The notes: generated from the sequence alone by a model not told the origin. Counted from the first letter of the stretch, positions 8,290-17,751 are shown. The stretch: 36,849 nt of DNA from an uncultured Verrucomicrobia subdivision 3 bacterium (GCA_903889895.1 CAISYZ010000132.1:1-36849), one strand, 5' to 3'. A program made the numbers and translations.

Positions 8290-9321
8290 GTGCCCAAAGA
8301 AAATAAATCCGAACCGCGGCACCACGTTTTAATCGTGGATGCCGACCGCGATTATCTCGCGGCGGTGGGCGATGCGTTTCTTTGGTTGAGCGAAAACACC
8401 TGGCAAATTCACACTGCCACCGGCGCGACGCCGGCGCTGGCGGCGGTTGAGACGGGAAAAATTCAACTGGCGATTCTGGATGTGCAGCCGGCGGGCAGCG
8501 ATGTGGTGGAACTGATCAACCAGTTGCTCCAGCAGCAGCCGAAGCTGAAAGTCGTCGTCATGGCCGGCACGGCCACCGAGGAAAAACGCGCCACCAGTCT
8601 CGCCGCCGGAGCCGGTTTGTTTCTGGAAAAACCGATGTCGCCCGAAGGCATGAAGGCGATTTTTCAAAGTCTATGCGAGTTGGCAGGCTGGGCGGTGCCG
8701 CTGACGAATCCCGCCGCCCGGCGCGGCGTCACCATCACCGACCTCATCCACATCGAATGTCAGGCGCGCAATTCCTCGGTGCTCGAAATCTTTCGGGAAC
8801 ATTCGCTGGGGCGGATTTACATTGAGGAAGGCCAGATCATCCATGCCATTTGCGGCGAACTTTCCGGCGAAGTCGCTTTTCAAAAACTGCTGGGCATCGC
8901 CGGCGGCACATTTGAACTGCGCGATTTCGAACTGCCGCCGGAACGCACGCTCAACCGCACCTGGGAATATCTGTTGGGCGAGGCCACGCGCCAGCGGGAG
9001 TTGTCCGAGTTTCGCGCACGTGCCAGCGGCATGGTTTCCGGCAGCGCTGCGGTTTCGACCGAGCCGGCCGGCCAGGCCTCGGAACTGCTCATCTGTTCCG
9101 GCACCGGCGAGATGCTTTACCAGTGGCAGTGTGCCGACGCCGCCGCGCGGCTGGGGCTGCTGCAAAAAATCGCCCAGCGCGCCGAGACGCTGATTCCCGA
9201 ACTCCAGCTTGGCAAACTCGACCGGTTGGAACTCCAGCTTGCCGACGGTCGCGCCATCCTCCAGCCGCGTGCCGACCGGTTGGTTTTTGCGCGAGTTGCC
9301 GACCGCGCCGTGAATGCATGA
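8290..9321 (+). CDS. Receiver-PATAN (DUF4388) protein with roadblock-like C-terminus
   Basis: 343 residues, GTG start at 8290. Residues 12-125 are a response-regulator receiver: acidic pair in IVDADRD (Asp17/Asp19), phospho-acceptor Asp64 in AILDVQP and Lys114 in LEKP. The usual Ser/Thr switch after beta-4 appears replaced (VVVMAGT). Residues about 144-230 fit a PATAN/DUF4388 domain (ITDLIHIECQARNSSVL, then GRIYIEEGQIIHA, then GEVAFQKLLG). Residues about 262-340 (LLICSGTGEMLYQW to ADRLVFARVAD) look like a roadblock/LC7-type fold. There is no DNA-binding domain, so output is probably by protein-protein contact, as in gliding or pilus polarity networks. It overlaps the next gene by ATGA. Confidence 0.85.
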   Translation: MPKENKSEPRHHVLIVDADRDYLAAVGDAFLWLSENTWQIHTATGATPALAAVETGKIQLAILDVQPAGSDVVELINQLLQQQPKLKVVVMAGTATEEKRATSLAAGAGLFLEKPMSPEGMKAIFQSLCELAGWAVPLTNPAARRGVTITDLIHIECQARNSSVLEIFREHSLGRIYIEEGQIIHAICGELSGEVAFQKLLGIAGGTFELRDFELPPERTLNRTWEYLLGEATRQRELSEFRARASGMVSGSAAVSTEPAGQASELLICSGTGEMLYQWQCADAAARLGLLQKIAQRAETLIPELQLGKLDRLELQLADGRAILQPRADRLVFARVADRAVNA

Positions 9322-9662
9322 AAACCGATTTCAAAACCTGGTTTGCCAGCCTGCCCGCCGTGCCGGGCGTGATTGCCTGCGGCGTGCGCCAGGCCAACGG
9401 CAAATGGGGCGGCTTCGGCGACGAGAAAAAATTTCCGGCGGAAAAAATTGAGAAAGTGCTCAAGCAATTCGCCGAGCTGCACGAACCGCTGGCGGCGGAT
9501 TTTTATCCGCGTTGGACGACCTGGGCGTTTGAATACGGCCAGCTCCGTTTTGTTCCGCGACCGGACAAATGGCTTTTGATGTTGCTCGTCAGTCCCGAAA
9601 CTGAGGCGGCACAAAATCTGGATCAACTGTCGGAGAAGTTCCTCGCGCTGTCGGCGAAGTGA
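9318..9662 (+). CDS. Small roadblock/LC7-like protein
   Basis: 114 residues. The ATG at 9318 overlaps the stop of the receiver-PATAN gene (ATGA), so the two are translationally coupled. The sequence has the pattern of a roadblock domain: helix FKTWFASLPAVPGV, strand IACGVRQANGKWG, long helix AEKIEKVLKQFAELHE, strands WTTWAFEYGQLRFVP and KWLLMLLVSP, and a final helix. Similarity to a specific family is weak and the fold assignment is inference. Roadblock proteins regulate small GTPases such as MglA, but no GTPase gene is present in the window. Confidence 0.6.
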   Translation: MKTDFKTWFASLPAVPGVIACGVRQANGKWGGFGDEKKFPAEKIEKVLKQFAELHEPLAADFYPRWTTWAFEYGQLRFVPRPDKWLLMLLVSPETEAAQNLDQLSEKFLALSAK

Positions 9663-9680
9663 GTTTGGTGGGATCTTGGC

Positions 9681-10259
9681 TCAAGCCGCAAAATCCACGT
9701 TCGGCACGTCACGCACCGCCGGCGGCACGCTGAAAAAATCGCCCTCCGACTGGAAGCCAAATATTTTCGCCACGAGATTGCTGGGAAACGTCTCGCACTT
9801 GTTCCGGTAGTCGCGCACGTTGCCGTTGTAAAACCGGCGTGCGGCCTGGATTCGGTCTTCGGTGTTCACAAGCTCTTTTTGCAGTTGGAGAAAATTATCG
9901 CTGGCCTTGAGCTGCGGATAATTTTCCACGACGACGAGCATCTGTTTCAGTGCGTCCACGAGCTGCACCTCGTCGCGCGACTGGTCGGCCACCGCGCCGT
10001 TGTTGGCAGCGCAACGGTTACGCAGCTCGGTCACGCGCTCTAGCACCTCGCGCTCGTGCGTCGCGTAGCCCTTCACCGTCGCAACGAGGTTTGGAATGAG
10101 GTCGTAGCGGCGCTTCAATTCCACATCCACGTCGCTCCACGATTCGCGGATGTAATTTTTCAGTCCGACCAGCGCGTTGTATTGCGCGATGACAAAAATG
10201 AGCGGGACCAAAACGAGGCCGGCGATGATGATGAGCGGAATGAGCAGTGACGGGTTCAT
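9681..10259 (-). CDS. lemA: LemA family protein
   Basis: 192 residues. One N-terminal membrane helix (about 5-27) is followed by a helical domain with the family signature RESWSDVDVELKRRYDLIPNL (about 38-58) and VKGYATHERE. LemA proteins are membrane-anchored with an outward helical bundle; their molecular role is still unclear and they often sit next to proteases or membrane proteins of unknown function. Here the start codon overlaps the stop of the upstream membrane gene by four bases, so the pair is translationally coupled. The gene ends 18 bases from the convergent roadblock-like gene. Confidence 0.93.
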   Translation of the reverse strand: MNPSLLIPLIIIAGLVLVPLIFVIAQYNALVGLKNYIRESWSDVDVELKRRYDLIPNLVATVKGYATHEREVLERVTELRNRCAANNGAVADQSRDEVQLVDALKQMLVVVENYPQLKASDNFLQLQKELVNTEDRIQAARRFYNGNVRDYRNKCETFPSNLVAKIFGFQSEGDFFSVPPAVRDVPNVDFAA

Positions 10260-10957
10260 GCGTTGGTGAAAAGATATTCCGGCAGCCGCGTGCGGATTTC
10301 TGCGAGCCGCTGGAGGTTGCGTTCGAATTCCGCCGCCGCGAGCCGCGAGTTGAAGGCGAGCGCGATGACCTCGTTTTCAAACTCCACGCTCAGGTCGCGG
10401 TTGGCGAGGAGATATTCCATCATCTGCGCGTTGCAGACATCGTAAGCGAATTTTTTGTCCGGCGAGCGCACGCAGAAAGTTTTAGAAAACTCGGCGGATT
10501 CAAATTTGATGTTCTGATAGCCGAACACTTCGGCGACCTTGAGGAAAAAATTTTCGCGCCGGATGGTCAGCTCGGGAAACGTGGTCGGCAACGTCAGGAT
10601 GAAAAATGAAAACCAGTGGTGCTGGGTCGTCCGGTTGCCCTTGGAATCGGTCGAATAAGTCTGGTAGTGATAATCAAACGCCAGCACGTCGTATTGCCGA
10701 TACGTTCCGGAAATCACGTTCGTTGCATAGCGGTTATCGCCTTGGTCAAGCTGCTTGAGGAAACCAAATCGCCCCGGAATGCCGTCATCCTCGCTTGCGT
10801 CGAAACTCAGATTCAGCCGCGTGGCCAGTTCACACAGCGCCTCGCGCCGTTTGCGTTCGGCGATGAAGTTGTAAATGACGCCGATCAGAATGATTCCAAC
10901 CACCAGCACCGCGATCAGCGGGCCAATCGGCCAATCGGCATGGGTCTGGAAATTCAC
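10256..10957 (-). CDS. Membrane protein paired with LemA (DUF3137-like)
   Basis: 233 residues, with a GTG start at 10957. Residues about 12-33 form one membrane helix (PLIAVLVVGIILIGVIYNFI) followed by basic RKRR. The rest is soluble and resembles DUF3137-type proteins that occur beside lemA (phrases VISGTYRQYDVLAFDYHYQT, FFILTLP, LTIRRENFF). The function is unknown. The coupling with lemA supports a shared role at the membrane. The 115-base gap to the divergent nadC holds the promoters of both directions, but I see no clear hexamer pair. Confidence 0.72.
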   Translation of the reverse strand: MNFQTHADWPIGPLIAVLVVGIILIGVIYNFIAERKRREALCELATRLNLSFDASEDDGIPGRFGFLKQLDQGDNRYATNVISGTYRQYDVLAFDYHYQTYSTDSKGNRTTQHHWFSFFILTLPTTFPELTIRRENFFLKVAEVFGYQNIKFESAEFSKTFCVRSPDKKFAYDVCNAQMMEYLLANRDLSVEFENEVIALAFNSRLAAAEFERNLQRLAEIRTRLPEYLFTNA

Positions 10958-11072
10958 GCCGCATTTTTAAACCAAAGCCGGGTGACAGGCCATTACAAAT
11001 TCCGGGGTGTTTTGGAATCGTGCCCGCGTGTTTTTCCTTTTCCCGATTTCGTTTTGCCCTCACCTTGTCTGG

Positions 11073-11921
11073 GTGAAGCTTGCTATCGCCGAAATCCGCC
11101 ACGCCGTCCACGCCGCGCTTGCCGAAGACCTTGGCAGCGGCGATGTGACCACGCTGGCCACCGTTCCGGTCGGCGCCAAGTCCGTAGCGCTGATGAACGC
11201 GCGCGAACCGCTTGTAGTCGCGGGAATTCAATTTGCGGAAATCGTCTTTCGTGAACTTTCACAAAAAATAAAAATAAAAAATTTCGTGCGCGACGGCCAA
11301 AAAGTTGCTGCTGGCAAAACGCTGCTGAAAATTTCCGGCTCATCACGTGCCATTTTGAGTGCCGAGCGCGTGGCGCTGAATTTCGTCCAGCGGTTTTCCG
11401 GTGTCGCCACCGCCACCGCCGAGTTTGTTGATTTGGTGAGTGACACGAAGGCGAAGATTTTGGACACACGCAAAACCACCCCCGGCTGGCGGCGGTTTGA
11501 AAAATACGCCGTCAAATGTGGCGGCGGAAAGAACCACCGCCTCGGCCTGTTTGACATGGTGTTGATTAAGGACAACCACCTCGCCGCGCTGCAAAATGAA
11601 AAGCCGAACGCCATTGCCGCCGCTGTTTTCCGTGCCCGTAAAAAATTTCCAAAGCTGAAAGTGGAAGTCGAAGCCGATACTCTGGAACAGGTCGCGCAAG
11701 CTGCGGATGCCGGCGCGGACATCATCTTGCTCGACAACATGACGCCAACGCAGTTGCGACAGGCCGTGAAAATTGTGCAAGGCCGCTCGCATACGGAGGC
11801 CAGTGGCGGCGTGAATCTGAAAACCGTGCGCGCGATTGCCGGCAGCGGCGTGGATTATATTTCCGTCGGTGCCATCACGCATTCCGCTCGTGCCGTGGAC
11901 ATCGGTTTGGATTTCGCATGA
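11073..11921 (+). CDS. nadC: Nicotinate-nucleotide pyrophosphorylase (carboxylating)
   Basis: 282 residues from the GTG at 11073; an upstream in-frame GTG at 11007 would add 22 hydrophobic residues that the family lacks. The enzyme (quinolinate phosphoribosyltransferase) makes nicotinate mononucleotide from quinolinate and PRPP in de novo NAD synthesis. Motifs: AEDLGSGDVTT (17-27), FVQRFSGVAT, DTRKTTPGWR (131-140), GGGKNHR (150-156), KDNH (166-169), EVEADTLEQ and the C-terminal ASGGVNLKTVRAIAGSGVD phosphate site. Its stop overlaps the birA start (ATGA at 11918-11921), making it the first gene of a cofactor operon. Confidence 0.95.
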   Translation: MKLAIAEIRHAVHAALAEDLGSGDVTTLATVPVGAKSVALMNAREPLVVAGIQFAEIVFRELSQKIKIKNFVRDGQKVAAGKTLLKISGSSRAILSAERVALNFVQRFSGVATATAEFVDLVSDTKAKILDTRKTTPGWRRFEKYAVKCGGGKNHRLGLFDMVLIKDNHLAALQNEKPNAIAAAVFRARKKFPKLKVEVEADTLEQVAQAADAGADIILLDNMTPTQLRQAVKIVQGRSHTEASGGVNLKTVRAIAGSGVDYISVGAITHSARAVDIGLDFA

Positions 11922-12895
11922 CCACGGACGCCAAAATTCTTTCCGCCCTGCGCGCCAATCCCGATAGCGTATCCGGCGCGCAACTGGCGGAGCAGCTCGC
12001 CATCAGCCGCGCCGCCGTTTGGGCGCGGATTGATGAATTGCGAAAGGCTGGCTATGAAATTGAAGCCGGACCACACTTCGGCTACCGGCTCGTCGGCTCG
12101 CCCGATGCTTTGCACGCAGACGATTTGCTGGCGCGGTTGGGTAAAACTAAAGTCATCGGCCGCGACATTCGCGTGTTTGAAGAGACTACTTCCACAAACG
12201 ATGTCATTGAAAAACTTGCGCGCGACGGCGTGAAGGAAGGCGTTGTGGTGTTTGCCGAATCACAAACGAAGGGCAGGGGACGGTTGGGCCGGAAATGGAT
12301 GTCGCCGACGCACAAAGGACTTTGGTTTTCCATTTTGCTGCGGCCGGAATTGACGCCGCAGGAAACGACACAGTTGACCGTGGCTTCGGCCACCGCATTG
12401 CGCCGCGCGATAAAAAATGTTGCGGGAATTTCTGCCGAAATAAAATGGCCGAACGATTTGCTCATCGACGAAAAAAAAGTCGTGGGCATCCTGACGGAGA
12501 TGAGCGCGGAAGTGGACCGCGTGCGGCACGTCATTCTCGGTATCGGCGTGGACGTGAATCAGGACGCAGCGGAATTTCCGCCGGAGCTGCGCAAGATTGC
12601 CACGTCCTTGAAGGCCGAAGCGGGCGAGGAAATTTGTCGGGCGGAACTGGCGACGGAAATTTTGCGGGAATTGGATTTTGATTATGCCCGGATTTGCAGC
12701 GGCAAGTTTGCGCAGGTGGCGGATGAATGGGAAACCGGTTGCCTGACGATTGGAAAAAATGTTTCGGTGCAGATGGGTTCGCGGCAGATTCGTGGCTGCG
12801 CGGAAGCTTTGGACGATGACGGCGCGCTGCTCGTTCGCACGGAACACGGCCACCTGGAACGGATCATCGGCGGCGACGTTACCTTGGAAAAATGA
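11918..12895 (+). CDS. birA: Bifunctional biotin-protein ligase / biotin operon repressor
   Basis: 325 residues. Residues 1-60 are a winged helix-turn-helix (LAEQLAISRAAVWARIDELRKAGYEI), so this is the regulatory type of BirA. The catalytic part has TSTND (91-95), the biotinyl-adenylate loop GRGRLGRKW (119-127), KWPNDLL (176-182) and KVVGIL (187-192), and ends in the small SH3-like domain (EHGHLERIIGGDV). It attaches biotin to the biotin carboxyl carrier protein and may repress biotin genes. It is coupled by ATGA overlaps to nadC upstream and coaX downstream. Confidence 0.95.
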   Translation: MTTDAKILSALRANPDSVSGAQLAEQLAISRAAVWARIDELRKAGYEIEAGPHFGYRLVGSPDALHADDLLARLGKTKVIGRDIRVFEETTSTNDVIEKLARDGVKEGVVVFAESQTKGRGRLGRKWMSPTHKGLWFSILLRPELTPQETTQLTVASATALRRAIKNVAGISAEIKWPNDLLIDEKKVVGILTEMSAEVDRVRHVILGIGVDVNQDAAEFPPELRKIATSLKAEAGEEICRAELATEILRELDFDYARICSGKFAQVADEWETGCLTIGKNVSVQMGSRQIRGCAEALDDDGALLVRTEHGHLERIIGGDVTLEK

Positions 12896-13659
12896 TTTTA
12901 CTTTTCGACATCGGCAACACCCACACGCACATCGGGCTGGCTGATGAAAAGTGCGTGCTGAAACAAACCGACATCTCCACACTGACGTGGTTTGGCGGTG
13001 GCGCGGCGGCGCTGGTGAAAAAATTCACGGGCAAAAATAAAATTACCGGCGCCATTTTGTGCAGCGTGGTTCCGCGCGCGACACCGCTCGTAAAGAAATT
13101 TGTTCGCACCGCCTGGAAAGTAAATGCGCTCGAATTGAATCCAACTACGATTCGCGGCGTGGACATTGATTATCCGAAGCCGAACTCGATTGGCCCGGAT
13201 CGTTTGGCGAATGCGGTGGCGGCCAAAAACTGTTTTGGCGCGCCGGTGGTGGTGGTGGATTTCGGCACGGCGGTCACGTTTGATGTGGTGAACGCAAAAG
13301 GCAATTACGTTGGCGGCATCATCGCGCCGGGGCTGGCGGCGATGACGAATTATCTGCACGAAAAGACCGCGCTGCTGCCGAAGATTGAAATCCGCGAGGT
13401 CAAATCGGTGGTCGGCAAAAGCACCGAGCACGCGATGTTGGTCGGCGCGGTGCATGGTTATCGCGGTTTGATTCGCGGGCTCATTGGCGAATTGAAGGAC
13501 GAGTTGAAGATCAAGAAATTGCCGGTCGTGGCGACGGGTGGTTATGCAAAATTGATCGCGGCGAAGCTGCCGGAGATTTCTGCAGTCGCGCCGGATTTGA
13601 CGCTCGAAGGTTTGCGGTGGGTGTGGCTGGCGCATTCTGCGGCTGAACTCCGCGATTGA
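12892..13659 (+). CDS. coaX: Type III pantothenate kinase
   Basis: 255 residues, starting within the stop region of birA (ATGA at 12892-12895). The enzyme catalyses the first step of CoA synthesis from pantothenate. The ASKHA-fold motifs of CoaX are present: DIGNT (6-10), GPDRLAN (101-107) and DFGTAVTFD (123-131), followed by GGIIAPGL. No separate coaA-type kinase is visible in the window. birA and coaX are neighbours or fused in many bacteria, so the pairing is expected. leuS starts 33 bases later without a terminator between, so it may be read from the same transcript. Confidence 0.94.
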   Translation: MILLFDIGNTHTHIGLADEKCVLKQTDISTLTWFGGGAAALVKKFTGKNKITGAILCSVVPRATPLVKKFVRTAWKVNALELNPTTIRGVDIDYPKPNSIGPDRLANAVAAKNCFGAPVVVVDFGTAVTFDVVNAKGNYVGGIIAPGLAAMTNYLHEKTALLPKIEIREVKSVVGKSTEHAMLVGAVHGYRGLIRGLIGELKDELKIKKLPVVATGGYAKLIAAKLPEISAVAPDLTLEGLRWVWLAHSAAELRD

Positions 13660-13692
13660 GTCTGCCGTCATTTCGCGTAGTATTTGCGGTCT

Positions 13693-16600
13693 ATGTCCAG
13701 CAGCCGCCGACAATATCCGTTTCACCTGATCGAACCCAAGTGGCAGCAAACTTGGGAGCAGCAGCAGGCGTTCCGCGCTTTTAACCCTGGTGAGGAAGTG
13801 CCGGCGAACCACCCATTTGGTGTCCGTCACGGACTTTCCGGCAAGGTGGCCGCAACGCAGTTGCCCAAGAAGTTTTACATCCTCGACATGTTTCCGTATC
13901 CGAGCGGCGCGGGCTTGCATGTTGGCCATCCCGAAGGTTACACCGCCACGGACATTCTGGCGCGCTACCGACGCGCCGCCGGCTTCAATGTTTTGCACCC
14001 GATAGGCTGGGATTCGTTCGGCCTGCCCGCCGAGCAATACGCCGTTAAGACCGGCCAGCATCCGCGCGTGACGACCGAGGCAAACATCGCCAACTTCACG
14101 CGCCAGATCAAAAGCCTCGGCTTCAGCTACGACTGGTCGCGCGAACTCGCCACGACCGACGTGGAATATTTCAAATGGACGCAATGGATTTTTCTCAAGC
14201 TTTACAACTCGTGGTTCAATCCGGAAACGAACAAGGCCGAGCCGATTGAAACTCTGGAATACCCATTAAATTGGGACGAATCTCAACGCCGAATTTATCG
14301 TGATTCCAAACGTCTCGCTTACGTTTCCGAAGCTCCGGTGAATTGGTGTCCGGAACTCGGCACAGTTCTTGCCAACGAAGAGGTTATTGACGGCAAAAGC
14401 GAAGTCGGCGGCTTTCCGGTCGTTCGGAAACCAATGCGTCAATGGATGCTTCGAATCACGGCCTATGCCGAAAAACTTTTAGCCGATCTTGATACGATTG
14501 ACTGGAGCGATTCGCTCAAAGAGATGCAGCGGAATTGGATTGGGCGGAGCGAAGGTGCCAGTGTTTTATTCAAGGTGGATTCAGATGATTCGGCAATCGA
14601 AGTTTTCACGACTCGCCCTGATACCTTGTTTGGCGCGACATATATGGTGCTTGCACCTGAACATTGGGCGGTGGCAAAAATCACGACTCCACTACAACAG
14701 AATGCCGTTCGTGATTACAAGGTTTCAATAGCTGGCAAATCTGACTTAGACCGCACTGAACTCGCCAAGGAAAAGACCGGCGTGTTCACCGGCGCTTTCG
14801 CCATTAATCCGGTCAATGGTGAGAAGATTCCCGTCTGGATTGCCGATTACGTTCTCGCCAGCTATGGCACCGGCGCCATCATGGCCGTGCCCGCGCATGA
14901 CACTCGCGATTTTGAGTTCGCCACGAAATTTAATTTGCCAGTTATTCAAGTTGTTCAACCGACGGATTCAAAAACAGATTGGCAAAATTTCACTGGCGAT
15001 GGCGTTGCCGTAAATTCAGGATTTCTCAACGGCCTGCCAACTGCCGAAGCCAAAAAGAAAATCACCACTTGGATCGAAGAAAAAAATCTCGGCAAAAAAA
15101 CCATCAATTACAAATTGCGCGACTGGCTGTTCAGCCGCCAGCGTTACTGGGGCGAGCCGTTCCCGATTGTTTGGAAAAAGGACGCCGCCGGAAATCTGTA
15201 TCACGAAGCGTTGCCGGAAAGTTCGTTGCCGCTGCTGCCGCCATCGCTCGAAGATTACAAGCCCACCGCCGACGGCCAGCCGCCGCTCGCCCGCGCGAAG
15301 GGTTGGTTGAATCTGCCCGACGGCTCGGTGCGCGAGACGAACACCATGCCGCAATGGGCCGGCTCGTGCTGGTATTATCTGCGCTACACCGATGCGAAGA
15401 ACGCGCAGTCATTCGTCGGTAAAGACGCGGATAATTATTGGATGGCTTCGAACGGCAAGGCTGCCGGCGTGGATTTATACGTCGGCGGCACCGAGCACGC
15501 CGTGTTGCATCTGCTTTACGCGCGTTTCTGGCACAAGGTGTTGTTCGATCTCGGCTACGTCTCCACACCAGAACCGTTTTACAAGCTGGTCAATCAAGGT
15601 CTGATTCTCGGCGAAGACGGCCAGAAGATGTCGAAGAGCCGCGGCAACGTGGTGAACCCCGACGATGTGCTGGTGGAATATGGCGCGGATGCGTTCCGGC
15701 TTTACGAAATGTTCATGGGCCCGTTGCAGGACACGAAGCCATGGAACACCAAGGGCGTCGAGGGCGTATATCGTTTCCTCGGCCGCGTATGGCGGTTGTT
15801 CGTGGATGAAAAAGCGGAAACCGCTTTTGAACAGGCCGAGACGACCGCGCAAAACAAAAATGAATTGCTGGATTTGATTTTGCTCGATGGCGGCATCACG
15901 GATGCCGCCGCCACGCCGGCGCAACTCAAGGCGTTGCACGCGTGCATCAAGAAAGTCACGGAAGATTTGGACGGGATGCGCTTTAACACGGCCATTTCCG
16001 CGATGATGGTTTTCGTGAACGAAGCGATGACTTGGCAGAACAAGCCGGTCACCGTGCTCAAGCCGTTTCTGCAACTGCTCGCGCCGTTTGCACCGCATTT
16101 GGCAGAGGAATTGTGGGCGCGGCTGCATTCCACTTTCGGTCAAACCGCGCCGTCGCTGGCTTACGCGCCGTGGCCGAAGTTTGACGCGGCGTTGCTGGTC
16201 GAGAGCGAAATCGAAATTCCGATTCAACGCGAAGGAAAAACCAAAGTAGTCAAATCTGTTTCTGTAAAAGCGGATAAGACTGAAATAGAAAAAATTGCAA
16301 CTGATGCCGAAGAGATGCTGCCTCATTTGGAGGATCGTGCGATACAGCGTATTATTGTCCAGCCTGGTAGGTTTGTAAATTTGGTAACGAAACCGATTGG
16401 ACACATCGCTGAAAAAATCGTGCAAGAGTATTTTTCCAAACAAGGAATTGAAATTGAAATTCAACCTCCGAATACTCGACATGACATCGAAATTCCGGCA
16501 ACCGGAAGTTTTGTTGAGGTGAAAAGCAGTATCGAGGCTGACCTCAAGAAAATCAGGCCGATCTATTTGAGCGCGGCTCAATTTGAGGAAGCAAGGCAAT

Positions 16601-16782
16601 CAGGGTCTTCAGGACATCCATTTGAATTACATTTTGTGACCGGAGTAAATCCAGATACAGGGTCTTTTCAAAATCACTATAAAATTCCTAGCGATTTCAT
16701 CTCGAAGGAAGCTAAGCCTATGGCGTCAAAAAATGGATGGGTGCTTCCAGTGAGCGGCTCGTTTGAACAGTTTAAGCTGTGA
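13693..16782 (+). CDS. leuS: Leucyl-tRNA synthetase with extra C-terminal nuclease-like domain
   Basis: 1029 residues from ATG 13693 (a TTG lies three codons upstream). Class Ia synthetase: HVGHP (76-80, the HIGH motif), editing domain with [19 protein letters not shown] and [15 protein letters not shown], and KMSKS (645-649). The anticodon-binding and C-terminal leucine-specific domains end at [12 protein letters not shown], near residue 898, where normal LeuRS stops. About 130 further residues follow. They look like a PD-(D/E)XK fold of the DUF3883 kind: a first helix [18 protein letters not shown], then HDIEI (Asp931), and FVEVKSS (Glu942, Lys944), followed by [12 protein letters not shown] and a beta-rich end. 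The frame is unbroken. GC is visibly lower in this tail and in the stretch about 14250-14750. Synthetase function is certain; the role of the tail is unknown. Confidence 0.95.
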   Translation: MSSSRRQYPFHLIEPKWQQTWEQQQAFRAFNPGEEVPANHPFGVRHGLSGKVAATQLPKKFYILDMFPYPSGAGLHVGHPEGYTATDILARYRRAAGFNVLHPIGWDSFGLPAEQYAVKTGQHPRVTTEANIANFTRQIKSLGFSYDWSRELATTDVEYFKWTQWIFLKLYNSWFNPETNKAEPIETLEYPLNWDESQRRIYRDSKRLAYVSEAPVNWCPELGTVLANEEVIDGKSEVGGFPVVRKPMRQWMLRITAYAEKLLADLDTIDWSDSLKEMQRNWIGRSEGASVLFKVDSDDSAIEVFTTRPDTLFGATYMVLAPEHWAVAKITTPLQQNAVRDYKVSIAGKSDLDRTELAKEKTGVFTGAFAINPVNGEKIPVWIADYVLASYGTGAIMAVPAHDTRDFEFATKFNLPVIQVVQPTDSKTDWQNFTGDGVAVNSGFLNGLPTAEAKKKITTWIEEKNLGKKTINYKLRDWLFSRQRYWGEPFPIVWKKDAAGNLYHEALPESSLPLLPPSLEDYKPTADGQPPLARAKGWLNLPDGSVRETNTMPQWAGSCWYYLRYTDAKNAQSFVGKDADNYWMASNGKAAGVDLYVGGTEHAVLHLLYARFWHKVLFDLGYVSTPEPFYKLVNQGLILGEDGQKMSKSRGNVVNPDDVLVEYGADAFRLYEMFMGPLQDTKPWNTKGVEGVYRFLGRVWRLFVDEKAETAFEQAETTAQNKNELLDLILLDGGITDAAATPAQLKALHACIKKVTEDLDGMRFNTAISAMMVFVNEAMTWQNKPVTVLKPFLQLLAPFAPHLAEELWARLHSTFGQTAPSLAYAPWPKFDAALLVESEIEIPIQREGKTKVVKSVSVKADKTEIEKIATDAEEMLPHLEDRAIQRIIVQPGRFVNLVTKPIGHIAEKIVQEYFSKQGIEIEIQPPNTRHDIEIPATGSFVEVKSSIEADLKKIRPIYLSAAQFEEARQSGSSGHPFELHFVTGVNPDTGSFQNHYKIPSDFISKEAKPMASKNGWVLPVSGSFEQFKL

Positions 16783-16784
16783 AA

Positions 16785-17714
16785 TTATTTTTCTCCACTG
16801 GCGAGAATCGTCTGAAAATGCGGCGGCTGTTCCTCGGCGGCGACGATGCTGATTTCAATCTTCTTGAAACCGGCGGCTTCGAGCCACCGGTGCAGATCGC
16901 TCTCGGCAAAACCCAGCCAGCGGTCGCCGTAAAGCTCGCGCGCCTTGTCGAAGTTGTGCTTCAACAAATCGAGAATCAAAATCTGGCCGTTTGGCTTCAG
17001 CAACTTCGCCGCGCTGGCCAGCGCCGCTGCCGGATCTTCGGCGTGATGCAAAGCTTGGCTCAGGATCACCAGATCAACGCTGTTCGCCTCAATCGGCGGG
17101 TGTTGCAAGTCACCCTGCCGAAACTCCAAATTCTTTAGGTGGTTCTTCTTTGCCTTGGCCGCGCCGAACGCCACGATTTTTTCCGAGTTGTCCACGGCGA
17201 TGACCTTTTTGCAGCGGCGCGCGAGCAGTTCACTCAACAGGCCTTCGCCCGCGCCCAAATCGGCGACGACGAGCGGCGGCAAAATCCGCAGCAACAAATG
17301 GCCAAAGGCCTCCCACGAACGGCCGGGGCCGTAAACCCGGTCGAAGCGGCCGGCCACCTGGTTGAAGAAAACCTGCGCCTGCTCTTTGCGGCGGGCGAGG
17401 ACGCGCTTCAAATTGATCTGGTCGCCGGAATGTTCCGACAGTTCCTTCGCGCCGCGAATGGCGAGTTGAATAAACTCGCTCGCGACGGAATCGGCCTGCG
17501 GATTGAGCCGATAAAATGTGCGCTTGCCTTCGCGGCGCGCTTTCACCAGCGCGCAATCCGACAGCAGGCCGAGATGTGTGGAGATGCGCGACTGGCCGAG
17601 GCGCGTGACTTCCTGGAGCTCGTTTACCGACAGCTCTTCTTTTTCCAGCAGCGCGACGATGCGCAGCCGCGTCTGGTCGGACAACGCCCGCAGAGATTTC
17701 AAGGTTGAGGTCAT
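16785..17714 (-). CDS. sahR: ArsR-type regulator fused to SAM-methyltransferase domain (SahR-like)
   Basis: 309 residues. Residues 1-75 are an ArsR winged helix (recognition helix in RLGQSRISTHLGLLSDC) that lacks the ELCVCD metal site. Residues about 110-309 are a Rossmann methyltransferase fold: DLGAGEG (152-158), VIAVDNSEK with Asp175, and a motif-IV-like DLVILSQALHH. SahR, described in Proteobacteria, has this same make-up, binds S-adenosylhomocysteine and represses SAM-cycle genes. Here the gene is divergent from metK-ahcY with a 114-base shared control region, exactly the expected context. Assignment to SahR is by architecture and position; the ligand is inferred. It is convergent with leuS with only 2 bases between the stop codons. 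Confidence 0.82.
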   Translation of the reverse strand: MTSTLKSLRALSDQTRLRIVALLEKEELSVNELQEVTRLGQSRISTHLGLLSDCALVKARREGKRTFYRLNPQADSVASEFIQLAIRGAKELSEHSGDQINLKRVLARRKEQAQVFFNQVAGRFDRVYGPGRSWEAFGHLLLRILPPLVVADLGAGEGLLSELLARRCKKVIAVDNSEKIVAFGAAKAKKNHLKNLEFRQGDLQHPPIEANSVDLVILSQALHHAEDPAAALASAAKLLKPNGQILILDLLKHNFDKARELYGDRWLGFAESDLHRWLEAAGFKKIEISIVAAEEQPPHFQTILASGEK

Positions 17715-17751
17715 GTTTGGTCTGGCACGCCAATTTTTCTTGCAAAAGCAT

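Noticed and set aside
11007..11072. Longer nadC with a hydrophobic N-terminus
   Set aside because: The added residues are absent from known NadC proteins; the GTG at 11073 gives the normal length.
12898..14184. Long minus-strand open frame (428 codons) opposite coaX and leuS
   Set aside because: Its translation is rich in Arg, His and Gln with no family motif, and it lies opposite two clear enzyme genes; it is a shadow caused by codon bias in GC-rich DNA.
15475..16599. Minus-strand open frame (374 codons) opposite leuS
   Set aside because: Shadow frame; the plus strand has the KMSKS motif and the conserved LeuRS end.
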